The translations under genes and the position numbers were made by a program. Source: Paracoccus alcaliphilus (GTDB lineage Bacteria; Pseudomonadota; Alphaproteobacteria; Rhodobacterales; Rhodobacteraceae). From it: a stretch of DNA of 64,000 bases. The stretch covers positions 2,738,001 to 2,802,000 of the forward strand of contig NZ_CP067124.1 in assembly GCF_028553725.1 (NCBI RefSeq). Reading direction: 5' to 3'. Below the pieces are notes generated by a model that was not told the DNA's origin, ran no database searches, and saw nothing but the letters and a program-made list of their open reading frames with translations. Below are positions 26,229 through 34,716 of this stretch, piece by piece (positions within the stretch are counted from its first letter, which is position 1; each line of letters starts with the position of its first letter).

Positions 26229-26820
26229 TAATCTGAAATAAAGAAATTGCGGTGTCACGGTTGTCATCGAGTAATAACGTTTCGGCTGGATGAGCCGCAT
26301 TATTCCCTGTTACTCGTAGCACGTCGCACGCTTTTGTAACGTCCGGTGAAACGCCCTTCGCCACCAGTTCACCGATTTTTTCATTAATTCTATTATCAGG
26401 GTCGCAACCAAGTTCATGGGTGAGTTGCTCTAGCGCAACGCGCAATAGGGCTGCAGCGCCGCGAGGGGAGGCATCAACAATTTCAGCTGCTTCATGGTAT
26501 ATCGTTGAAACGGAAGCCGGCATGTCCTCGTGCGGTGGATCCACGTTCAAATTTGGGGGGAGCATTAATCTATCTTTTATCCATATTGAAAACTTGTGGC
26601 AGTGCTCACAGACGCTTATATTTATGCCATTAAGTATTTGCATCTTCTGACTATGGCTGGAGCGTGTAACGTAGCAATCATCATCAACCTCGCTAGCATT
26701 GGCACCTCCGTTGTACAGCATCGTGTAGCCGACCCAACCCCATGACTGCCTTGCATACACACCGCAATATGGACAATTAAATGCTTTCAAGTTAAATTCT
26801 GCGGGCGTAAACTTCACCAT
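26101..26820 (-). CDS. DUF4145-like protein
   Basis: About 240 residues. Two CxxC pairs near the N-terminus (FNCPYCGVY and ISVCEHCHKF) suggest a zinc ribbon; the later part has the DUF4145 pattern: ASPRGAAALLRVALEQLTHE, LGCDPDNRINEKI and CDVLRVTGNNAAHPAE, then a helical end. DUF4145 domains are often fused to, or found next to, restriction and other defence proteins. The ATG at 26820 has GAGG 5 bases ahead; longer frames start at 26823 and 26895. Codon use is AT-richer than the genes around it, so recent transfer is likely. It is the last gene of the SOS-controlled minus-strand operon, 79 bases after SRAP. Confidence 0.75.
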   Translation of the reverse strand: MVKFTPAEFNLKAFNCPYCGVYARQSWGWVGYTMLYNGGANASEVDDDCYVTRSSHSQKMQILNGINISVCEHCHKFSIWIKDRLMLPPNLNVDPPHEDMPASVSTIYHEAAEIVDASPRGAAALLRVALEQLTHELGCDPDNRINEKIGELVAKGVSPDVTKACDVLRVTGNNAAHPAETLLLDDNRDTAISLFQIINYIVEQTISHAKRLADMHNRLPEGVRLQIDKRNLKALPKGD

Positions 26821-26899
26821 CATTTCCTCGGAGTAAACTTTTTCTGAACAAACTGTGGCACGTTGCGAATATTTTTCAATAGATTTCTTGTCCAACGGT

Positions 26900-27520
26900 T
26901 TAAAATTTGTTATCGTCTATCAGGTCCAAGCTGTCATCTGGCAGCGGCCGCTGCAACATGGCCGCCGCTATCCCATCCATCCACGCATGCCAATCGTCCG
27001 GCTTGGTCAGGATCACCGGCATGGCTTTGGGGTGAACTGCCTTCACCTCGGCGTTGGGCTCGCAGGTTAGGAAGGCGAACAGGTCATCTTCTGTCGGGCC
27101 GTCCTTCACCTTGCGCACCGATGTCCAGCTGCGGACCTCGATCCCAGCAAAGAACATCGTGGCGTCGGGGTCTGCCGAGGCGAACCACTGGTTGCCCTTC
27201 CCCTTGATCGGCTCCGCGAATGCACTGACCGGCACCAGGCATCTATGGGCCCGGCCAAGCCAGCGCCGCCAATGCCCCGATCCGAGATTGCGCACGTTTG
27301 TCACGCCGGGGTCGCGTTCCGTTTTCAGCGCGAATTTCGGAGAAGGCATGCCCCAGCGCGCCTTCACCAGTTCAAGGCCCTCGTCGTCATTGCGGATGAT
27401 CGGGGCCAACTGGTCGGGATAGATCAGCCCGGGCTGGATATTCCCGGCCCGGTCGGTCATTCCCTCAAAAAGCCGCCGCAGCGCGTCCTGAGATACCTTG
27501 CTGGCAAAGAGATTGCACAC
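26900..27520 (-). CDS. SRAP-domain protein (YedK/HMCES type)
   Basis: 206 residues; forms a covalent shield on abasic sites in single-stranded DNA through its N-terminal Cys. Family blocks: CNLF at the start, YPDQLAPIIRN, VKARWGMPSP, VTNVRNL (usually NARAET), RCLVPVSAFAEPIKGKG, FFAGIEV, FAFLTCEPNAEVKAVHPKAMPVIL. An upstream ATG at 27526 is possible, but the GTG at 27520 is chosen because it makes Cys residue 2, which the mechanism requires after Met removal. The gene follows the 108-residue protein by 35 bases and is controlled by the shared LexA box. Confidence 0.88.
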   Translation of the reverse strand: MCNLFASKVSQDALRRLFEGMTDRAGNIQPGLIYPDQLAPIIRNDDEGLELVKARWGMPSPKFALKTERDPGVTNVRNLGSGHWRRWLGRAHRCLVPVSAFAEPIKGKGNQWFASADPDATMFFAGIEVRSWTSVRKVKDGPTEDDLFAFLTCEPNAEVKAVHPKAMPVILTKPDDWHAWMDGIAAAMLQRPLPDDSLDLIDDNKF

Positions 27521-27555
27521 GGCCATTCCTCCATCATGCTTCGGAACGCGATGCC

Positions 27556-27882
27556 CTATAGCCCGGCCGACCTGACGCGCTCACCGATCCCCGACCGTAG
27601 CGCATCCGCAATTCGCTTCAACTCTCGCGACCGCAGTCCCGAATTTGTGATGGTCAGCCCCTTCCACCAGGCAGCGCGCAGAAGATCGCCCTTTGGATGG
27701 CATCCACAGACGATATCCAGCGCCCGGGCGACCTCCTTAAATCCTCGCAAATCCTCGTAAAGTGTGTCGGTTACCGCTTTGTCGAGGCGCTGCATGGACG
27801 CTTCCAGAAGCTCATCACCCACAATCTGCTCTGACCATGCCCCGCCGAAAGCGACGTTGCGCAACTGTGCTTCCCTGTCCAT
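27556..27882 (-). CDS. Hypothetical protein, first gene of an SOS-controlled operon
   Basis: 108 residues, all-helical, no membrane segment (AWSEQIVGDELLEASMQRLD, RGFKEVARALDIVCGCHPKG, SRELKRIADALRSG). No family recognised. The start is 21 bases from a LexA box shared with the divergent Y-family polymerase, and the SRAP gene follows on the same strand, so a role in DNA damage tolerance is inferred from position only. Confidence 0.65.
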   Translation of the reverse strand: MDREAQLRNVAFGGAWSEQIVGDELLEASMQRLDKAVTDTLYEDLRGFKEVARALDIVCGCHPKGDLLRAAWWKGLTITNSGLRSRELKRIADALRSGIGERVRSAGL

Positions 27883-27902
27883 TTCGACCCCTTGCCCAAC
27901 TA

Positions 27903-27917
27903 GAACAAAAAGAGAAC
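27903..27917. promoter_or_regulatory. LexA (SOS) box, alphaproteobacterial type
   Basis: GAAC-AAAAAGA-GAAC: direct repeat of GAAC with a 7-base spacer, the known alphaproteobacterial LexA site (GTTC-N7-GTTC on the other strand). It lies midway between two divergent genes, 35 bases from the polymerase start and 21 from the other. Confidence 0.85.
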
Positions 27918-27951
27918 ATAAGGGACCTCACAGAGATTCGGCAAGACAGTC

Positions 27952-29154
27952 ATGGGACCATTTCGGACGCTCTACATCGACATGAACAGCTTCTTCGCAT
28001 CGGTCGAGCAACAACTCGATCCAATGATCCGTGGACGGCCTGTGGCCATCACGGCGATGGAGAATGAAAAGGGATGCTGTGTGGCGGCCAGCTATGAGGC
28101 CAAGGCCTTTGGCGTCAAAACCGGAACGAGCGTTGGCGATGCGCGGCGACTCTGCCCGGGCATCGTGTTCCTGCCGTCGCGCCACCGGCTCTATGTGCGC
28201 TTCAACCTTCGAGTCGCCGCCGTGCTTGATCGCTATGCCGAACTGGAGCGGATCAGGAGCGTGGACGAGTTCCAGATAGGGCTGTCGGGCGAGACATCCG
28301 GGCTGGACGGCGCGCGCGCCCTGGTCACGACGCTGAAACAGGCTGTCGCGGTCGAAGTCGGGGAATGCCTGCGGTTCAGCGCCGGCATTGGCCCCAATCA
28401 CCTGCTGGCGAAGATCGCCGGGAAGCTGGAGAAGCCGAACGGCTTTCAATGGCTGTCGGCCGAGAACATGCCGGAGCGCATTGCGCATCTGGCGTTGGAT
28501 GATCTGCCCGGCATATCCCGCTCGATGAAGGCGCGACTGATGCGGGCCCGCGTCTATGACGTTGAGGCACTGTGTCGGCTCGATCCGCGCCATGCACGCC
28601 TTATCTGGCGATCGGTCGAGGGCGAGCGATTTGTGCGGATGCTTCAAGGCATGCAGATCGAGATCGCGCCGACCAAGCGCGGAGGTTATGGCAACAGCAA
28701 GGTCTTGGCGCCCGATCTTCGCCGGCCGCGCGAGGCCTATCTTGTATCCCGTTGGCTGATCGAGAAGGCGGCCGCCCGCCTGCGCCGGGATGGGCGCGTG
28801 GCCGGGTCATTCAGCCTGCATCTATCGCCGCTCGACGCGCCGCGGTGGGCACGATCCGTCAAGACGGCGGCAACGCAGGACACGGCCGAGTTTCTGCGGA
28901 TCAATCGCACCCTCTGGATTGAGGCATGGCCGCGCATCAGCCGGGTGCAGCTTCTGGGGATCGGGGTGCAGCTTGGCGATGTCGATATGCTGGATAACCG
29001 GATCGGGGATCTGCTGGCCCCTCTGGCACCGGCCGAACGCAGCACGGGCGAGCGGGCTTCGGCGGCGGTGGACTTCATCAATCAGCGTTTCGGGGCCGGA
29101 ACCATCACGTTTGGCGTCAACAAGCCGCATCCGGGGTTCTTCGAGCGGGGGTGA
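27952..29154 (+). CDS. Y-family DNA polymerase (UmuC/DinB-like)
   Basis: 400 residues; error-prone translesion polymerase. Catalytic blocks: LYIDMNSFFASVEQQ (first Asp), CCVAASYEAKAFGVKTG, RIRSVDEFQIGL (Asp-Glu pair, usually SIDE), SAGIGPNHLLAKIAGKLEKP and the HhH-like DLPGISRSMKARL; a little-finger-like domain follows from about residue 240. The C-terminal RecA/beta-clamp region is unusual, without a clear QLxLF clamp motif. The gene is divergent from the SRAP operon with the LexA box between. DinB and UmuC are both possible subfamilies; no UmuD-like partner is present. Confidence 0.9.
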   Translation: MGPFRTLYIDMNSFFASVEQQLDPMIRGRPVAITAMENEKGCCVAASYEAKAFGVKTGTSVGDARRLCPGIVFLPSRHRLYVRFNLRVAAVLDRYAELERIRSVDEFQIGLSGETSGLDGARALVTTLKQAVAVEVGECLRFSAGIGPNHLLAKIAGKLEKPNGFQWLSAENMPERIAHLALDDLPGISRSMKARLMRARVYDVEALCRLDPRHARLIWRSVEGERFVRMLQGMQIEIAPTKRGGYGNSKVLAPDLRRPREAYLVSRWLIEKAAARLRRDGRVAGSFSLHLSPLDAPRWARSVKTAATQDTAEFLRINRTLWIEAWPRISRVQLLGIGVQLGDVDMLDNRIGDLLAPLAPAERSTGERASAAVDFINQRFGAGTITFGVNKPHPGFFERG

Positions 29155-29427
29155 GTTGCGGGGAGAACAGTTTGGGCTTAGCAATGACAGCTAAGCGGAC
29201 AATCCTGCCATTCGCTACGTTGCAGAATTCACCTCGCTCCCGCAAAAACAACGACTCACGCGGCCGGGAAGCGGCCGCTTGTTGCGAGTGAGACAGTCGG
29301 TCACGTCGTGCAGCAGGCAACAGTTTGATCAACAGCAGGGTTTACCTGCGCTGAAAATCTGCCACCGAAAAGGGGCAGCAGATGAGCCTCGCCTGAGGCA
29401 AGGCTTATCAGCGTTCATTCATGTAAA
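29155..29427. other. Intergenic region between convergent genes
   Basis: About 270 bases between the ends of the polymerase and helicase genes. It contains CGGCCGGGAAGCGGCCG near 29262-29278, a short dyad that might terminate transcription. No gene is recognised. Confidence 0.4.
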
Positions 29428-32007
29428 TTACGCAGGGCTCAACATTTCAGCGGCTATATTGTTGAGACGCTCGGACCTGATCGCCGCCATCGACAACCCG
29501 CTTTGGTCAAGCGTTTTCGCAGCGTCTGCTCGCCATGCGAGGTCGCCTTCCCGATGCAATTGAGTTTTAAGCTGGCGCAGCGTTGCTAAAGCATTAAAAG
29601 CCCACGCTCGGAAATCTTCCGTGGACCAGTAGGATACGGTTGTAAGGTGAGGGAATGCCCCCTCATGTGCCTTTGTCACCGGGCCTACTAAGACGGACAG
29701 TATGTCACATCCCTCTGCAGCAGCAACTTTCTCTTTCAACCACCTCGGGTGGCTAGCTGCCTGCCGTGCTTTGTTCGCGCCCAACGTCTCTTGCTCAGCA
29801 CCAACATAGTCCTCGAATACGATACCAGTAGTTTCTCCAAGCCACCAGGGATCAGGTGCCGCATCGCTTTCATCATTTCCTGATGAAAATCCTAGAAGAT
29901 CACCGAGCAAAACCTGAGCTCTCTCAAAGTTCTTTGTACCGTTTATACCCTGTAAAATTTCTCTCTCTAGTTCGGCGAATTTTCTGTCATGACTCATTCC
30001 GAGTTTGATGAGCTTACCCTCAATTCTTTCTACCTGAAGCGCAATTTCTCTATCAGTGCTGATTTCCGCGTCATTCAGTTCATTTTTGGGGAGGAGGGTT
30101 GATGTCCACGGAAGATTGGTGGCCGCCTTGATTGCAGACCTGAATTGGTCTTTAGAGGTTTCGGTAGCTGCTCGGTTGCCCTGCAGACTTAGCAGGAATG
30201 CTGCCGATCCTGCTAAGTAATGCCAAAGCGCTCGGTATCCACGCAATTCAGGTGCCGAAAGATGCCCGAGAACTGACCGCGCTTCTTCAAGGGCTTTCTC
30301 ATAATCTGAGGCCCAAATTGCTTTCTGGTATCTAACTTCATTCCGAACGGACGCCGCCAGTTCAGCCGATGCAGGAAAATCAATTTTCTGCATAGTTTTA
30401 ATTTCACTGATAATGTTCCCGTCAACCTCATGCCAATCATCACCATTCTCGAGGAATATCTCATAATTGTCTTTGAAATCTGAAGACGAAACGCCGATTG
30501 ACTGCTCGACACCAAAATCGATCTCTGCCTGAAGTTCCGGCAGAAGGTGCTGGCGCAGATTTTTATCGGTTAAATAGTCCTGCAGTTCTTCGCCAGAAAT
30601 AAAGACCGCCGACCTATCCTGCAGGCTTCGTGTGCATCGACCAATTGCTTGAATTACTCGCGTCTGGATGCGAGAACTGAGCAGAAGCTCCGCTCCCATC
30701 TTTCTCGAAAAGAACCTTTCTTGCAAGTTGGACGCCTTAGGAAGGTTGTCCACACAAAGCATTCGGCACTCGTCATCTGGAAAGTCTAGTCCGTCGTATC
30801 GCCCGGCTAGAACGGCAACCGCATTTTTCTCTTGAGTGAAAGCCGTTTTAGATACTTCAATATCCTCTGCGGAGAAGAAAGGAAAACCAATTTCCTCGAT
30901 TTTCTCGATTGCCTTCAGGGCGACTTTCTTGCTCGGCGTCAAGATCACAGCGCGACCCGATTTTTTAATTAGCTCTAGGCGTAGATCCTGAATATCGCCT
31001 TCTTGCAGCGACATTCCAGGGAACATGAAGAATCGCCGCCCAACGCTTTCCAAGTTGTAGCCAGATGGTGCCGCTAGTCTGGATACAACTTCTCGACCAG
31101 TCAGCCTCTCCAGATCGCCTCCTTCCCCCAAAGTCGCAGACATATAAATTCTGTGCTTTGCAGCTTCGAAGGCGCTCAACGTCCAAGTTGGTGGAACTAA
31201 AGGCCTGATCAAGATTTCGCCATAAGATATGTAGACATGACAAGCCATGAGGTGTTCACGAAGCAGTTGCCAAGAGAATGAGAGATCAGTGCCATGCGCA
31301 TGAACATCCAATGCCTCGGTCAATGGATCAGCGATCTTGCATAGGATTGGCGTGGGGATCTTATCTACCCATCCCACATCGGCGAAAGATTTCGCGTCCC
31401 CATTTAGAATCGAGAAATCTAGCCGGCCGATGTGAGGCTTTAGGATGTTGGATACTGCTTGCAGAGCCGCTTTGCTTTTCTCATCTGTAATGCTTAGCTC
31501 TAGAGACCACATTTTGCTGATGTAGTTCTCAGCAGCATGGGCATCATCAATGATGATCGTATCTGCGTCATCAAAGAATGGTCTAGTATTAAACACGCTC
31601 TGATATGTTGTAATTGCAATTTTGCGGCATTGTCTATATTCTGCAATAGCGCTCGGGTCATAAATCTTTTTAGACCCCGTAAAGCCAAGAACGTCCATTC
31701 CGTATTTTTCCCGACACTGCTCGACCGTTTGGTTTACAAGCTGTCGAGTTGGACAGAGGAAAACGACTCGTTGGTTAAACTTTCGGCGGCGCCATTCTCC
31801 AATAAGAGTCCCCACGAGTGTTTTACCGCTACCCGTCGGAAGTTGCAGCGCAACGTCTTTGCTTTTAAGAGATTCCTTGACGTATGATTCTATTATCGCA
31901 CGCTGATGCGGCATTTCGGTGGGAAACTTGCGACGAGATAGCGATCTGAACAGATCGATGGGGTTGTCATGAATGTCTTGCTTTGACCTGTTCTTCTTGA
32001 AAGCCAT
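29428..32007 (-). CDS. Large superfamily 2 DEAD/DEAH-type helicase, possible defence protein
   Basis: 859 residues from ATG 32007. Helicase motifs: LQLPTGSGKTLVGTLIGEW (Walker A, residue ~55), FLCPTRQLVNQTVEQ (Ia), IITIIIDDAHAAE-type Walker B given as DTIIIDDAHAAENY, YMSATLGEG (III), VAVLAGRYDGLDFPDDECR, and RIQTRVIQAIGRCTRSLQD (VI). The DDAH box and RYDGLDFPD region recall the XPD/DinG and related restriction-associated helicases. The C-terminal 150 residues contain GIVFEDYVGAEQETLGANKA, ASHPRWLKEKV and DILSVLVGPVTKAHEGAFPH, weakly like a PD-(D/E)XK nuclease with degenerate catalytic residues. AT-richer than its neighbours, no partner gene: an orphan island gene. Confidence 0.75.
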   Translation of the reverse strand: MAFKKNRSKQDIHDNPIDLFRSLSRRKFPTEMPHQRAIIESYVKESLKSKDVALQLPTGSGKTLVGTLIGEWRRRKFNQRVVFLCPTRQLVNQTVEQCREKYGMDVLGFTGSKKIYDPSAIAEYRQCRKIAITTYQSVFNTRPFFDDADTIIIDDAHAAENYISKMWSLELSITDEKSKAALQAVSNILKPHIGRLDFSILNGDAKSFADVGWVDKIPTPILCKIADPLTEALDVHAHGTDLSFSWQLLREHLMACHVYISYGEILIRPLVPPTWTLSAFEAAKHRIYMSATLGEGGDLERLTGREVVSRLAAPSGYNLESVGRRFFMFPGMSLQEGDIQDLRLELIKKSGRAVILTPSKKVALKAIEKIEEIGFPFFSAEDIEVSKTAFTQEKNAVAVLAGRYDGLDFPDDECRMLCVDNLPKASNLQERFFSRKMGAELLLSSRIQTRVIQAIGRCTRSLQDRSAVFISGEELQDYLTDKNLRQHLLPELQAEIDFGVEQSIGVSSSDFKDNYEIFLENGDDWHEVDGNIISEIKTMQKIDFPASAELAASVRNEVRYQKAIWASDYEKALEEARSVLGHLSAPELRGYRALWHYLAGSAAFLLSLQGNRAATETSKDQFRSAIKAATNLPWTSTLLPKNELNDAEISTDREIALQVERIEGKLIKLGMSHDRKFAELEREILQGINGTKNFERAQVLLGDLLGFSSGNDESDAAPDPWWLGETTGIVFEDYVGAEQETLGANKARQAASHPRWLKEKVAAAEGCDILSVLVGPVTKAHEGAFPHLTTVSYWSTEDFRAWAFNALATLRQLKTQLHREGDLAWRADAAKTLDQSGLSMAAIRSERLNNIAAEMLSPA

Positions 32008-32431
32008 CTCGCGCCTCACTGAGTTTCGCGCGCATTTTGGCATTTCCAGCGCAGCTTTCAAGCGGCAGATCGGGGTGAGCACCACATGGCCCTGTTGTAT
32101 CATCCCTTCGTCAGGCTGAACCAAGTGCGGGTGCTTGGCGAGGTGCGGTGTTGACTGCCGACGGTCTGCTCTTGGCCGGCCTCCATGCTGCGGCTGCGGC
32201 TCGCGCGTCCAGCGGAAATGACTGCAGTGGGCTCAAAGCTACCGCTCCACCATCCACTCCACAAGACACCGCAGCGCAAGGAAAAACCAGCACGTCGCTG
32301 TGGCTGGTGATCTGAACCAACTGCCTCCGGCTTTTCGAACCGAGGCAGGAATAGGATCTGAATAATACCCGCCCAAAATGCAAAAGCCCCGGCACGATGC
32401 CGGGGCTTTCCTGTTGCCCGGTCGAGCAGCC
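32008..32431. other. Intergenic region between helicase and prophage lysis genes
   Basis: About 420 bases. CTGCCTC (32321-32327) pairs with GAGGCAG (32342-32348). A strong terminator follows at 32383-32409. This region may contain the left edge of the prophage, but no attachment-site repeat can be identified within one window. Confidence 0.5.
32383..32412 (-). terminator. Bidirectional terminator at the end of the phage late operon
   Basis: AAAGCCCCGGC (32383-32393), loop ACGAT, GCCGGGGCTTT (32399-32409). Read on the minus strand it is 22 bases past the last phage gene and ends in TTTTG; read on the plus strand it ends in TTTCC. Its stem is identical to that of the terminator at 23753. Confidence 0.88.
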
Positions 32432-32971
32432 TTAAAGCGCGCCCGCCTTGGCCAAGGCATCGGCCAGCTTGTCAGACTTCACCTGCTGTATAGCATCGCG
32501 GACATAGGTGCCGATTCGGTCGTCAGTGATGCCCGTGGCCTTCACCGTGCCGGGGTTGCCGGTCTTGATATAGCTGATGCCGGTGCGGATCAGGTCGGAC
32601 AGGTCGGGCTGGCCGATCGTGGTGGCGCCAAGATAGCGGGCTTGCAGCAGGTCGATGATGCTGTTCGCATAGCGGGTGGCCGATTCCTCGATGGTCTGCC
32701 GGTTCAGCCGCTCGACCAATCGAATACCGATCTTCGATCCGAACCACGACAAAGCTGCAAAGCCCGCAGACATGACCCCACCCACGATCCATGTCACGAT
32801 CTGGACCTGAGCAGTGTCGATGATGGGGTTTGCGATGGCGCCGATACCAGCGGCAGACACGGGCAGCGCGAGCAGAATGAAGGCGGCCGCCAGCAGCGGG
32901 GCGAGGCGCCACAGGAAGATGATCGCGCAGACGATCAGCACGACAGAAAGCAGAAAGAAGATGGCAGTCAT
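32432..32971 (-). CDS. Phage membrane protein, holin-like
   Basis: 179 residues from ATG 32971 (1 base after the endolysin stop). Three hydrophobic stretches: AIFFLLSVVLIVCAIIFLW, LAPLLAAAFILLALPVSAAG, and VQIVTWIVGGVMSAGFAAL, then a soluble tail rich in charged residues (ESATRYANSIIDLLQARY). Position directly after the amidase gene suggests a role in lysis, but the soluble tail is longer than in most holins, so the name is tentative. Confidence 0.65.
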   Translation of the reverse strand: MTAIFFLLSVVLIVCAIIFLWRLAPLLAAAFILLALPVSAAGIGAIANPIIDTAQVQIVTWIVGGVMSAGFAALSWFGSKIGIRLVERLNRQTIEESATRYANSIIDLLQARYLGATTIGQPDLSDLIRTGISYIKTGNPGTVKATGITDDRIGTYVRDAIQQVKSDKLADALAKAGAL

Positions 32972-33083
32972 GTTAGGCGGCTCCTTTAAGCCATGTGGGG
33001 ACGTTGAAACCGGGACAGGCGCGCGCCGCATATTGGTTGTGTCCGGTGATCCGCTTGATCACCGTGCGGGCGCTAATGGCCTC

Positions 33084-33092
33084 GATCAGATA
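33084..33092. repeat. Target site duplication GATCAGATA, left copy
   Basis: Nine bases directly before the left inverted repeat; identical to 34147-34155. This length matches IS903. Confidence 0.92.
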
Positions 33093-34146
33093 GGCGTTGT
33101 TGCAGAAGTCAGTGTGTGAGCGCAGTTTTCCCTTTCCGCGTTGAGTTCATGCCACGCGTTTGATCTCGGCGGATCCGAGGGCATTGAAGCGGTTCATGAG
33201 GGCGATGCGGATATGGATTTCGGCGGTCTGGCGGTCCGGGTCTCGTGATGAGATGCGTTCACCGAAGGCCTTGAGGCAGCGCATCCTTGCCTCGATCCTG
33301 CTTCGGACGTGATAACCTGACCAGCGCTTCCATATGGCCCTGCCCAAGCGCTGGGTTGCCCGGAGGATCTCGTTGCGCGCCCTGGCTGCGGGGCAATCCT
33401 CCTTCCAGAGACGGCCATTCCTCCGGATCGGGATGATGGCGGTGCCGCCTCGATCCAGGATCGCGGTGTGGCAGCGTCGGGTGTCAAAGGCACCGTCGCC
33501 GGTGACGGTGCCGATCTGTTCATCCTCTGGGATCTGGTTGAGCAGGTCGGGCAGAACAGGGCTGTCGCCTTCACGGCTTGAGGTGAATTCGACGGCGCGG
33601 ATGTCACCTGTAGCCGTGTCCATCGCCAGATGAACCTTACGATATTGGCGTCGGCGATGCGGGCCATGCTTGCGGGCAAGCCATTCCCCATCACCAAGAA
33701 ACTTGATCCCGGTGCTGTCCACCAGCAGGTTCAGCGGCCCCGGCGCACGGCGGCTCGTGATCTGAACCGTGATGCGCTTCTGCCTGCGGCTCAGGGTCGA
33801 GAAATCGGGCACCCGCCAGTCGAGCCCGGCCATCGAAAGGATGCTCGCCACCATCCCTGTCGTTTGCCGCAGAGGCAGGCCGAACAGAACCTTCACCATC
33901 AAGCAGAACTGGATCGCGGCATCAGAGAAGACCGGCGGCCGACCATTGCATCCGGATTTGGGTGCGCGCCAAACCATGTCCTTGTCCAGCCAGATCAGAA
34001 GGGACCCGCGCCGCTTCAAGGCATCGTTGTAGGACTTCCAGTTCATCGTGCGGTAGCGGGTCGGCTCAGGCTTGCTCATACTCGCCCCTTAGCCCACTGG
34101 ATTCGCAGTGTGAATCCCTCAGAAAACGGAGTTCTGCAACAACGCC
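33093..34146 (-). mobile_element. IS5-family (IS903 group) insertion sequence
   Basis: 1054 bases, close to the 1057 of IS903. Ends are perfect 15-bp inverted repeats, GGCGTTGTTGCAGAA at 33093-33107 and TTCTGCAACAACGCC at 34132-34146, in the IS903 style. Flanked by 9-bp direct repeats GATCAGATA (33084-33092 and 34147-34155). One full transposase inside. Confidence 0.95.
33147..34079 (-). CDS. IS5-family transposase (IS903 group)
   Basis: 310 residues. DDE triad in NLLVDSTGIKFLGDGEW (first Asp), IGTVTGDGAFDTRRCH (second Asp) and WKRWSGYHVRSRIEARM (the Y-(2)-R-(3)-E-(6)-K-type block). The N-terminus (TMNWKSYNDALKRRGSLLIW) is typical of the group. No frameshift; likely active. Confidence 0.95.
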   Translation of the reverse strand: MSKPEPTRYRTMNWKSYNDALKRRGSLLIWLDKDMVWRAPKSGCNGRPPVFSDAAIQFCLMVKVLFGLPLRQTTGMVASILSMAGLDWRVPDFSTLSRRQKRITVQITSRRAPGPLNLLVDSTGIKFLGDGEWLARKHGPHRRRQYRKVHLAMDTATGDIRAVEFTSSREGDSPVLPDLLNQIPEDEQIGTVTGDGAFDTRRCHTAILDRGGTAIIPIRRNGRLWKEDCPAARARNEILRATQRLGRAIWKRWSGYHVRSRIEARMRCLKAFGERISSRDPDRQTAEIHIRIALMNRFNALGSAEIKRVA

Positions 34147-34155
34147 GATCAGATA
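34147..34155. repeat. Target site duplication GATCAGATA, right copy
   Basis: Nine bases directly after the right inverted repeat; identical to 33084-33092. It lies inside the endolysin gene. Confidence 0.92.
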
Positions 34156-34716
34156 GCGCAGGGACGAGTCCTGGCCGGCAGTGAAGTTCTTGCTGAACGG
34201 GTCGCGTTCGGTCGAGCCCAGGCCGCCCAGCAGGCAAATGCCGATGGTGCCGCGGTTCTTGTTCTGCTGGCCCGTGTGGGCGCCGATCACGTTCTCGGCC
34301 CGGCCGGGCAGGAACTGGCCGTCGCGGTCGATGATCCAGTGATAGCCGATATCGTTCCAGTTGTTCGACGGCGATGTGTGCCATCGCCGGATCTCGGCCA
34401 GCTTGTCGGCCAGAGGGCGGCCAGCCAGCCATGCCGGCGCCGTCGCGCTGCAATGCACAATGATCTCGTCCACGGGATACCGCGCAGCCCCCTGATAGAT
34501 CATCGCCCCCGTGCTGGAGACGGGCTTTTGGGTGGCTGCGGCCTTGCCGTCGGCGGCCAGCCAGCGTTCCGCAGCGGTGCGGGTCTTTGGGCCGAACAGG
34601 CCATCAGCCTTGCCTGGATCATGCCCCAGCGCGGCAAGGCCGGTCTGGATCGACCGGATAGCGTCTTTCGTCATGGCGTTCTCCATTGAACGGGGTGCAG
34701 ATTCATCACCGGGCAC

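Larger units (their letters stand above)
32973..34674 (-). pseudogene. Phage endolysin, N-acetylmuramoyl-L-alanine amidase, split by an IS903-type element
   Basis: The 5' part (34674-34147) encodes a peptidoglycan-binding domain (TGLAALGHDPGKADGLFGPK, TRTAAERWLAADG) and most of an Amidase_2 domain with zinc ligands in EIIVHCSATAP and ENVIGAHTGQQNKN. The 3' part (33092-32973), after the insertion, encodes ITGHNQYAARACPGFNVPTW, the last ligand block. Removing the IS and one copy of the 9-bp duplication (GATCAGATA) joins SLRYLI to EAISARTV in frame, giving a whole amidase of about 215 residues. As found, the enzyme lacks its last catalytic ligand. Start 34674 has GGAG 6 bases ahead. The prophage is therefore likely lysis-defective through this route. 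Confidence 0.92.

Noticed and set aside
32008..32431. Possible prophage attachment site
   Set aside because: Terminators and a short inverted repeat are seen, but no tRNA gene and no direct repeat pair can be shown within one window.
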